Shown here piece after piece: positions 40,501 to 52,400 of a stretch of 64,000 nt of DNA. Location: assembly GCF_014805625.2 (NCBI RefSeq), contig NW_023998417.1:62001-126000 (forward strand), in the 5' to 3' direction. Made by a program: the position numbers and the translations under genes. Positions within the stretch are counted from its first letter, which is position 1. Each line of letters opens with the position of its first letter. The stretch is from Glossina fuscipes. Its lineage: Eukaryota > Arthropoda > Insecta > Diptera > Glossinidae. The notes under the pieces were generated by a model. It did not search any database and had not been told where the DNA came from. It saw only the letters and a list, made by a program, of their open reading frames with translations.

Positions 40501-43500
40501 CTAATAGTTTGAAAATAAAATAAAAAAAGCACTTATAAGAGCAACAAGGCAGAAAGGTAGTCCCGTCGCCGCCACCATTGTATTTAAATCGGCAGCACGT
40601 AATTATTTAAGCATCATGCTATGGTTGGTAATAAGTGCTTTGCTTACCTTCTTATCAGCTTTAATGATTCTTAAAATCACATAATTCCGACTCGACAACT
40701 CGAAGGTTAAAAATAAAAACTAAACAATAAAACTATATTGTATCAAATCAACAATGCAAGAATAGCTCTTATAACAATTGACTAAAGACAAACAAATGGT
40801 GTATGCAGTTAAATCAAATGGGACTTGTATTCGGCTTTTATTAGCAGCAATTTCAATAAAATTAGAATATTACTTCTATTTTTTTTTTTTTCTTAGAAAC
40901 TTCAAAAAAAAAAATTTTATATTGTATCCAAAGTCTTGTTAGTGATTAGTGATATATATGTAAAAAAAAAATTCAAGATTATAGAATAAATTTATTTGAT
41001 TTTATATTCTCTCAAGCCTAAGAAGTATTAACTGCCCATAAAATTCAAAGTATATATCGCTCAATCAGTTTAAGAAATAATCAAAACAATCCTTACGTTC
41101 ACGATTAGGTTATGTTATGGTAGCGAACAGCTCTCTTCATTTTTTAAAGTTCAAATCAATCAAACAACTAGGTTAGGATTATGGCTAAGCTGTATACATT
41201 AGGATTTATTTAGGTTTATTTAAACAAGATTAAACTATAGTTACCAGCAGCGTCCATTCATTTCAAATAATCTCTAATCTGCTGTTTCGAATACTGTCTG
41301 CTTACCCTCCACATCTGTCTATGGAAAACTATTAACTGCATTAAATATTAGAACAGAAGTTTCAGGGGGTTTAACGCAGGTGCCTGCCTGTAGAGGCTTA
41401 ACGCTGCGGTGAGTGCGAACGCGTCACTCACGCCCCACAAGGAGCAGGGAGGCTCCCTGCAGTTCCAGATCAAGGGCATGTGTATAGCATGCCCTTTCCT
41501 CTAACACAAATTAAATATTAGGACAACTCGAAGATGCCACTTTAGAAGGATTGAAGGTGTGTCTTATTGAGCTACCCGAGATATCGGAGGACTCCTATAT
41601 CTTTGACTCGCTGACTAACTCTTTAGACTAAAAGAACAGCACTTACTTACTCTTTAATAACCGGATGGACATAACCTAACTTAACAAGCGGGCATCCCTT
41701 GTGGCCTTGAGCTTTCTATATTCGCCATGCCTATTGGTCTCCATCGGTCCATTATATCTATGGGCGACTCTGATTCTTATTTTAATAATTTTCATTTTTT
41801 TTTTTTTTAATTTTCACAATTCCGACTTTCGTTCGCCATACTTAATTCTCTCCCCTTCGCTTGCCGAAAAAATGCGAAAAGCCTAAAAAAAATTCCGTCA
41901 AAAGACTATCTATCTCTCGCTATCAACTCAGCTCGGGAGTGAGCATAATAAACTAAGTAATGCCAAGTTGCATTTTTGGCAAACATAATTAGTTAAATCA
42001 AAACCACACATTACAAGATACATCTGGCATTACTGCTTGGCTATACACACAAGGTCGCCCTAATGTAGTGATTTGTCTTTTAACTAAATACTTCCATTGT
42101 CCTTACCCTCTTCTCGTTCTTCGTTATTGGTGCAACCAATAAAAGCTACATATATTTAATTAGCAAAGCAAATACGATTTTATGGCTAAACCATATCTTT
42201 TTTAAATTAATCTAGTTAAGGTTAAACACCAATTCAAATAATCTCAAAGCTGTTCTTCCGAACGTTACAAAAGACCTTAATATATGTACATGTACATATG
42301 TCTGCGATGTTGGCTAAACAAACAAGGCCGTTGATGTAGTGATTTTATCTTTGATTAAAACGAACGAACGGTGCGAAATGCATGTATAACTGAATAATTG
42401 TGCTTGAAAACTGGAAATACTAAAAAAAAAAAAAAAAAAAAAATTAATTGTATCGGTATTAAATAAACTATATAAACAAGCGCCAAGTGTAGAACTTTGA
42501 AAAACAATAAAATTAGTGTCTCTAGTACCGGTTTCGAATTGATCCGCCTGCGGAAATACATTCAATTCGAACAAGCGGTTTTGTTCATTAAAATGTTATA
42601 CATTTTCGAAATTTTTGGGAGAATAATTCAATTTCACGAAGTATTGTTAGCCAACGAGTGGCAAGTATGAAAAGTAAACTTGAGTTTTGAGTTAATTTGG
42701 GAAACCGATCCAGCAAGCAAAAGTTTGTTATTTTATACAATCATTATTATTACATGGAAGATGGCTTTATTTTCGCATAAAGCACTTAGACGGCGGCTCT
42801 GATAAGTATTGCACGGCTTTCAATATCCACTTTTAAAAGTTTTCAAATCTTAGGGTTTTCCAAATTCTTTTTAACCCATGGGCACATTGGACTGTAGATG
42901 CAATGTTTCATGATAGTAAATGTTTAAAAACGGAGAAGGAAGAACAGGGCTGTGTAAGTGTAGCCATAATTTAATTGAATCAGTGCCGCACACAGCGCAT
43001 AGTGTGCATAGTGCGCGAACAAAGTTAGTATACAAATTGAAGGCATCTCTCTTTTTAGCACTCGAGTTAGAGAAACCCATCAAATTGGAGTGAATTTATC
43101 GTTAATTATGGTTGTGAAATCGCTTTGAACCATTTCTAATAATAAAGTAGGCCGCCATAGATTTTTACAAACCTGTTCATGGGATCAAAAGTAATAGATG
43201 AAAATTTAAAATAATTATCGATTTTTTTCCGAGACAGCTTTACATTCTTCTGCATTGGGAGCGTGCAAAAGAACAAATCACGCCCATTTTTTAGCCTCAT
43301 ATTCTTAATCGACAAAAGAATGTTTGTCATATAGTTAAGCTTCCTAAGTGTCCAGCGATTCGACAAAAGTTAACCGTTAAATTGACGAGTTTTCATAGAA
43401 CTGACATATACAACATCACATTTACATCAAGATAGCAAAGTGGGCGTGTGCCACAAAAAAAAGAAGTATACGTATTTATTATCACTAAAATCTATATAAT

Positions 43501-44126
43501 CTAAAGGTATTGTGTGCCTTATGCGGAATTTTTAAAATCCAAAACCCGACGGATTCAACACAAATGCCCAGTTCATGCTAAGGGTGTATTATTTATGGAA
43601 TCGGAAGGCGAGAGCTTTCATTTTGCAAACGAACTGTTTTTCTTTAAGTACAAATACTAAACAGACACAAGTGCCTTTGCGAGCCGCTCTGCCCACTGTC
43701 TGATATAAAGGTTTTTTTCTCATTTTTATGGGCATTCCTAGATCTCTAGAAATAACGGTAAATGTAAGGGCCTTACAATGAAAGATAAAACTATAGAGAA
43801 AGCTATGGTTGCCTCTGGCGTCTACTTATATGCAGGTATGAATAACTTTAAGGTCTGCATTTAGACCTAGAATGTGTGCATCTAGACCTAAAATATTTTA
43901 CAATAGCCAAAGTTGAACTTAACATTGAAGATAACGGGTAACCCGGTTTTACGGTTTTTTCCTTTTTTTCTTAACTAATTCGCAGACTCTTTTCAGAGCG
44001 TGATTAGATAACACAACATAGTTTTTAGGTAGTAACGCCACTAATGTCGTTACTATAGCTGCTTTTTAATGAAACCAGATCGCTTGTTTTATGCATTTCC
44101 TTTACAATTTTAATGTCTGCATCGGA

Positions 44127-44158
<32 letters not shown>

Positions 44159-47100
44159 TATATTCTTGCTTTAAATTATTCACAACAACAATTGCAACAT
44201 GATTGTTAAATTTGTTGATGATGGAAGTTATTTTTTTTTTTTTTTAAATTTACTTGTAAGGTTAAATTAAAAATCACAACAACTAAGTCTAGTCTAAATT
44301 TCGCATCAGTACGTGCTTGTTTAATTTTTCGATTGCTTTAAAAAAAAAACAAAAACGCGATCAATGATTAATTATGTTCCAGCTTGTGAATGTGTGATAG
44401 TTTATAATGACACTCTAAGGTCAAATATTTCCAAATCATTTTTGCTAACATCATTAAGGTTTATTTAATGAACATAATTACAGATTACACCCACCCACCT
44501 ACCATAAGAAACAAATTTTCCTCTTTCTTAGAGATAAAAGGGAGCTAACGTTTTTGCTTCCAATTTTTCAACAATGGGTTGTTATCACACAAGTTAACAT
44601 TTACATCAACATTTTGGTATCTTTGTATATATATATATATGTATATATATCTAAGAGATTTGAGAGATGAACGATGCTAGTTTCTTAATTTGAAAGTCGT
44701 ATTACATAATATAAGCGTCGTGATAGCAAATTTACAAACTGACAACTGACACCACGAATAAATAAATTAATTGGAAAACTAACATTAAGCTGACTTTTTC
44801 GAGCAAATATTCAAGTCAACTTTAAAAAGTGCATATGGTCAGAGCGTAATAACAAATATGTGTGATTATTACTTGTTTCACTTATGGTGAATTGTTTTCC
44901 AAGGCGGAATAATTCTTTATTCAAATTTAAAAGAAAAAAACAAAAATAAAAATACTTTCGGCAATGAATTTTTCCTATGCGTCGGCTTCATTCTACTGCT
45001 TCTCGTATAACTCATTATTTTGTGCTCTGTAATTTGTGAACATCAACATATATACATATGATTATATATATATGTATGTATTCGTCGAAAACTGTATCAT
45101 TGATATAATTTATTTAGACGAAAGCAATACATTGTAGGATTAAAAAGTAGGATGGGCAGTAGCAATTAAGATTGCATGTTGCATGTTATTGAAGAAGACA
45201 CATTATTATTGCCGTAATTAATAAAAGCAGTAACACACAGCTATTCATCATTGAATTTCTGGATAAGCCAAGAATGTATACAAAAGACTCTGGTTATCAT
45301 AAAATTATCAGGTAAGTGCACTTAACCGATTAACTGTTTATAACGAATATATATGTCGTGATCCGTCCATCTGTCCTTGTCGTATTTCCTCACAAAATTT
45401 TATCATTATAACCTATGTTTTTGTCATTTTGTCAAATCGTTTCATTACAACTTAATTTCATATTACACATACGCTGTGTTTGCCGTGTATGCGCATTCAT
45501 CGCTAAAGAGGTCGACACAATTAATTGGTTAAACTGCTAATAATTTACATGTACATTATAGCAGGAACTATAAATTGATAATAGGTGTGGTGACAACAAT
45601 CAAGGTGGGAATGTTTTGATGGAGATTTTTACTATGGACCGTGATTTCAACAAAAAATATTTAATTACAAATCTAATGCTCAGTAGAAAAATACTATAAA
45701 TATTACTCGAGAAGATATTGTTTCGCAGAATATCCTGCATAATTGCAAGCAATGATATTCGTGACTAGTTAAGAGAACGTTTAAGCATTTAAAATAAATA
45801 TTGATTTGGCGGGATGCTTTGAGTTTTCCTTGATAAAGTCAAAATAAGAAACTCACTGAACAGAAAAGCAAACTTTTTTAGAAGGGAAGCAATTTGGAGA
45901 ACATGATTGCCAGAAGCTGTAGATTTCTACGCTGCCTACTAGCAAAAAACAAATTGCTTTGAGCACATAGCGACATCCGGTATATCCGGTAATGCCTTTT
46001 TCTTTGACATCAAAGCAAGCGCTTTGTTACGCTTTGTTGAAATCGCGTTTCGAAAATATCGAAATATTGACTTCAAAATCACTTTTGACAATTTGGTTTG
46101 TATGCAAATGTGTTGCTAATATATGAACAACTCATGATCTTTTACAAACTGAAATTTTAGCGAAAATGTCAGGACACTGTCTTGCAAAGAACAAAGTAAA
46201 CCCGTCATATATATATATATATGCAGGAGGCAGTCATAAATTGAATTCATTTTCAACCGATTTATAAAGAAATTCGCCACATATTGTATAAAAATTTTCT
46301 TTAACCAAAAATGGATTTAAATGCAAATGTTGTTTGTGTTTGAGGCTTTGTTAAGCTGATATGTAGCGGTGATGCTGTTGGTGCTGCTTCTGCTTCTGCT
46401 GCTGCTGCTGCTGCTACTGCTTGTGCTGCTATATGCAACCAACCACTGACTAAACAATATTAACAAAAATGTACTCACAAAAAATAACCTCTCAGCACGT
46501 CCTACTCGCCTCGGTTCCCGTCGCAACACAATAATAACTAAAAATAAATTCCGATTAAGCAGCAGCAATGTTTGCACGAAGACCGACTGACAACATCGAA
46601 ATTTATGAAGCCACAAATGCGAAACAAAAAAACACCATTTAACAACAACATCAAAATAACGTTTATGATGTCGCTAGTGATGGTGACGCATTATAATGGA
46701 TAGATGTTAACCATTAGATAAATAAACACCACATCAACTGCACTAAATGCAGAACGTAAGTCATATGGTGTTTGGTTGATGCCATTATTGCTCGAATAGT
46801 GTAGTGCGATGTTGTAGTGTTTTGTTGCACTGCACATAGCATTGTACTTGTCACAGCGTAACACATCCAAACTAGTTTTAGTAGTATATTTATGTGTATT
46901 CGATGCATATATATATATATATATATATATGTGTATATATTATATGTGAATAAATTCAGAATATGTGTTGAATTCATAAGGATGTTATGTTAGTATGGCA
47001 AATATGGCCCACGTACATGTGCATACACCACGCTCTACGAACCATATAAAGCACGTAAATGTAGTGCATTTTTTAATATGAGACAGACACGAAATTTTTG

Positions 47101-49393
47101 TGTATATATGTATATATGTATATATGTATGTATATATGTATATATGTATATATGTATGTACGTATGTATATATGTATATATGTATGTACGTATGTGTTTA
47201 TATACTTGAATGAGTCCATTATTGTTTTCACAATAGGTGTACAATATTAGTGGATGCTCTGGTTCTAGCTCTGGTTTATGGTGTATTTACTCGATACTTC
47301 AGAATGGACATTTAACATCTCGCGAATTATCATCCGCTTGTTTCACCAAACATTTTGAAATTTTGTTTTAGATTAAATCACACGGCAGGTGTTCATTTGA
47401 GAATTTTTTTTATCTCGTTTTTTCGTTTTTGTTTTTTTTTTTTTTTTTTTTTTGTTCTTTTTTGTTATTATTTCTGCACTTTGGCGGTTTTGCAGCAAAA
47501 GCATTTCGTTTCGACTCACTCTGTCGCTCTCTTACGCTTTATTATTCGTCGTCTACTATTAAAGTTTAGTTTTTATTTGAAATCATTGTTTCGCCTTTAT
47601 TTGCATTTGCATAGTATTTTCCATCTGACGATTGAACGGGAGGAGTTTCTTTTTTTGTTTTTTTTCTTTTTTCTGATAATATCGTTAGTGGTGATTTGTT
47701 TTTCCCGATTCAATTTACAGAAATTATTTTAGATATGCCTTTTGTGTTGTGTTGTAGGGGCCAATGCATATTTCATTTCAATTTGTCTCTGACCATTTTT
47801 GAAGGTATGCGAAATTTAAATTGTGATTTCAACTCGAATATTTACTTGAGCGTAAATACTTTTCGAGAAAATTATGCTAAAATAATTTTAATATGAGAAT
47901 TGATAATATTTGAATAAAAACACTGCAGGCTTAATGGATATTAAACGCAATGCTATATATAGATGACTGCAACAAAACAAAAACAGTTTACTGAGATTAA
48001 AACCACAAAAAAAAAAAAAAAAATAAATGTTGATTTTATTATAAATCCATACATAATTCCATGTATTAACAATTTGATAATAAATTTTTCTATTTACGAT
48101 TTATTATCGCTACTTGGTTAGACTCGGATTTAATGTGTAAGCTTTTCCCAGCGATTATACACGTAAAGCTGTGACAATTGCCATTGTGCTCAGCATCACT
48201 TACAATGTTCTATATATACATTTTTTTTTTTTTTTTTTTTTTTTTGAATAACTTTTTTGCCTATGTATGTTTACCGATTAACGGTTAATAATAAATCAGT
48301 ACTGAAAATGAAAAAAAAAGCCGCAAAATCAACACAGTCTTGATTTTATTATCATGGGCCAGAAGTAGTTTATTAAAGTTAATATTTCATAAAAAAATAC
48401 CTCCCCTAACCTCACCGCACCTCGCGACAATCTTGATGATTGATAAACTATTATTAGGTCGTTCCTTTATTGGACTTTCACCTCGAAGCAACGACCGTAA
48501 TGATAGGAATATCTTTTCCTGCTTTCCTTTTTTCATGGCTAAGCAATAATTTGTGTTTAACCATTGAGATCAAACTCTATTACAACAAGTTGTAAATCAA
48601 TAAAAATAAAAAAAAAAATATATTCATATAACATTTTTTATAAATTTTTCGTTCACTAGCCCTTTTCGCCCCGTCATCATAATTCTCACCCAATAAAGGA
48701 AATAATTGAGCATCCCGTGAAATACATCGAATAAATCGATTCATAGCCATCATGTACAATATGTAGAAATAGTAAGAGGGAAACAAACATATTGCGGCCG
48801 TTCGGGAGCCCAATAGTGATGATACGATTTCATTAAACTAATGTCCTTGAGCAATGCTTTTTAGATGAATTAGAACGACTAAACACTTTGGAAAGATAAA
48901 AGTTCGCCGAGATAGACTCGTAGTACAAATACAATAGAAATCTACGCTTATTTTGCAGCAGAAGCTTTTCAAGAAAATGAAATCAAATCATTTAAAACTT
49001 AGATGTAGAAGTTTGGTTCCATCGGCTTTAGCGATATTTGGTGGCAGACATATACAGACGATGTAGTTGCCATGCAGTGTCAACGGCACTTTGGGAACAT
49101 TCGCTGCACTATATTCTTTAATGATAACAAAACTGATACTCATAAGCTATTAAAAAAATTCGATTCCATCAATCTTTTCTGTCATCTCACATATTTTTAT
49201 GCCAACAAAGGAGTGAAGGCTCACTAAAAATTTTCTTCAATTTGCAACACTAAGAGGTGCATCTCTGGGACTAACAAAGAGTGCAATTAGTCAACCTTTT
49301 CAGCCATGACAGCTTGGGCATAGGTATCACTAACTAAAAACAGACATTTTCCGACATTTCTCTCAAGATAGTTGTATGACGGTAGAGAGAAGA

Positions 49394-49424
<31 letters not shown>

Positions 49425-52400
49425 GTCGCCAGAGAAATAAATTCTAAGACTAAACTCTCAAAAGCACTAGCATCTAAGGCTATCGGCTTTTATTAAAAAC
49501 TCTACAGCACTTGAGATTCGAACCCACGGCCATTGACTTGCTAGTCGAAATTCCTCGCCTTCGTCTACTCAGGCGGATAGAGAGAAGATAAGCGCAATCC
49601 GTTGTTTGAAATTTTAACTGACAGACGGCCACGTGAATTAACAACAAATTCGAGAAATTTTATATGACCCGCGTTCAGATATGATATTAGCTAAATCAGC
49701 TAAATTAGCTAAAAAGTTATGTCAGTCGCCAAGGGCGATTTGCGTTTAAAATATTTTATCTAGTAACGGAAATAAGGTAGACATCATATAATAGGATGGA
49801 CGCGGACTGTGTTATATCAATTCGCGTTTCATCAGTTGTTTGGAGTATGCAACTGCATGGAACACTCATATCCCAAATCCATTAACATATTTCTTGCATT
49901 TAAAATATCAATCAGACTTAAGACATACACATGACAACAATCTTAATTTTAATTTTTTTTTTTTTTTTTTCTTTTGCACAAGAGACAGCAGCAATGTGTT
50001 TTTAACAAGTCTTACATGAACACAAATTATAGATGAATTTACTGTTTTTGGCAGCAAGCATTTTAATTGAAAAAGATTTAAAGAAAGCATTTCGAATATG
50101 TTGTAAGACAAATGGAAGTGAACGTGACGTAAACTCCACGATTGATTGGTCGCGAAATGGTTGGCTTTTAATTGGCAGAAGCAGCGGTCAATATCTTGGT
50201 TATACTTAATAATTATATACATAGCAAGCAACACGGATTCGTATATTCTGACTAATTGTCCTACCAATTTTGATATTACTTTAAAAATAGTATCTAATTT
50301 TAAGTAGCGTTTATTATTTTTCATTTACCTTTTCTTTTTTTTCTGGTTTATTAAAATGGGTTAAAATACGTCTTGGCTTATCAATAAGACAGATATAAAA
50401 TATATTACAAAACAATTGCTAACTTAATTACACTAGCGTGTAAAATTTATGAGAAACTAAACTGAAATTCAGAAGTAACTAGCGAGTTGCTAGCGGGAAA
50501 ACATGCTAAAAGTCAGCATAGACAGACATGTTTTTCATTTCTTTTTTATAATTGTTATTATATTTAGTGTTCTCTCTCTCTCTCTCTCTCCCCCCTCCCC
50601 TCTCTCACTCACTCTCTAACTTAATAACTTGTTTATTGCTAAAGATGCAGTAAAGGTGAATTTTGCACAAAATAGTTGGTATTGTAATGGAAAAAAAAAA
50701 CTGAAATGTTAATATCAACTGTATATAAATTATTTAATAACAATAATTACACGTAGGTCTTGTTGTTATTAAATATGCTGAGCTTGTAAAAGATGACGCC
50801 AAGACGTGTACTGCATTAAAAATTTCAGCATGAGACCAACACAAAAAAAAAAAAAAATAATTAACTAAATAAATAAATTAAATTAAGTAATACGGAATTT
50901 TTCTTCTTTTTTTTTTGCTCTCTCAATTTGTGATTTTAATAATAAATGCACTTATTTAGCAGNNNNNNNNNNNNNNNNNNNNNNNNNNNNNNNNNNNNNN
51001 NNNNNNNNNNNNNNNNNNNNNNNNNNNNNNNNNNNNNNNNNNNNNNNNNNNNNNNNNNNNNNNNNNNNNNNNNNNNNNNNNNNNNNNNNNNNNNNNNNNN
51101 NNNNNNNNNNNNNNNNNNNNNNNNNNNNNNNNNNNNNNNNNNNNNNNNNNNNNNNNNNNNNNNNNNNNNNNNNNNNNNNNNNNNNNNNNNNNNNNNNNNN
51201 NNNNNNNNNNNNNNNNNNNNNNNNNNNNNNNNNNNNNNNNNNNNNNNNNNNNNNNNNNNNNNNNNNNNNNNNNNNNNNNNNNNNNNNNNNNNNNNNNNNN
51301 NNNNNNNNNNNNNNNNNNNNNNNNNNNNNNNNNNNNNNNNNNNNNNNNNNNNNNNNNNNNNNACAAAACCCTAAAAAGATCGCGTCCAATAAACTGATTT
51401 CCTTGCGACTCCTATACTAATAAGCGGAAAACAAAACATATTTAGTATAAAAGGACTATTATCGACTATTGGTGTCGAACTGATGAAAGTTTACAGAAAG
51501 TTTAAAATGGCCGAACCATCAATGAACTGCTTTGGCGGCTGAAAATGGCATAAGTTTTTCAAACACAATAATAACGGTGTGAAGCGGCTTAAAAGCTCTA
51601 AAATATCTTAATGTATTTTTTAAGCAATCAAGTTTGTGACCACTGCGGCAAGCAACAAAAAAAAAAACATGCCACATATTTTAAATTTTGCATTGTTTTC
51701 TACAGGAATACCTTAACAGGCGTATTTTGTGAGCAACGTCACAGAGATATCACAAGTTAGTCAGGTTTTTTGTGATCTTAGTAACTGAAAAATGGTTTGT
51801 TTGAGGTTTGAAATTTTTATTGTGACTATTGCCTCGAGGTGCAAAATTTATCGGAAGAACTCAAAGGATATGATAAGAAAAACGTACTCACAAGTTCTCA
51901 TGCCTAACTAAGCATATGGTTGGCAATCTTGTAAAATTAGGAATATCTGGCAAAACTTTGAATAATCAATCTAAGGGAGTATCTTAGCTTAGATTCAATC
52001 TTTTTTTGTCGATTGCATTTTGTACTTGAATTCTTTACTTTAATGAGCGCAAAGGATTACAAACAAGTCAACAATAACTTCTTTTATATAGGGGCTTGTT
52101 CCCGACTAAAATATCAGTTAAATTTTATAATGAAAGTAATTGTTGGAACTACGCTTGATTATCTGTTGTAATTACTTCACTTTTGCAGACCCAGCCAACA
52201 AGTGATGCAAGATATGTAAGAATAAAGGCAAGCGTTACATTTTCTTTACTCTCGAATGAAATCGCTTTGTTAAAAATTCCCAAAAAACTTAATATTTTTT
52301 AAATAAATTTTAAATTTTATCCCGTTTTTTGCCCGAAAAAGTTAAAAGTAAGAAATATGTCTACTCATGCATACACACATCTTAGATCCATCCGCCGCCA

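Larger units (their letters stand above)
33400..49395 (+). other. Giant first intron, middle part
   Basis: Holds a mariner fragment at 34,598-34,918, the hairpin repeat at 35,020-35,060, an inverted repeat pair at 39,241-39,728 and 45,360-45,517, a structured insert at 41,340-41,521, a GCT run near 46,370-46,435 and a TATG minisatellite at 47,101-47,196. No gene recognised; open frames are short or lie in low-complexity sequence. Confidence 0.55.

Noticed and set aside
41105..41180. TTAGG telomere-like motifs
   Set aside because: Only isolated AGGTTAGG units; flies do not use this telomere repeat and no array is present.
41401..41500. H/ACA snoRNA reading of the hairpin insert
   Set aside because: An AGATCA box lies between stems, but the last hairpin is too short for a guide pocket and no ACA box sits at the right distance.
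46317..46616. Minus-strand 99-codon frame with poly-Ser and a hydrophobic segment
   Set aside because: The poly-Ser comes from the GCT repeat; the rest shows no family features.
49908..50324. Minus-strand 138-codon frame
   Set aside because: AT-rich, contains a poly-Lys run from a poly-T tract, no recognisable domain and no start context; likely chance.
50946..51389. Open frames on both strands of 136-145 codons
   Set aside because: They consist almost entirely of the N gap.
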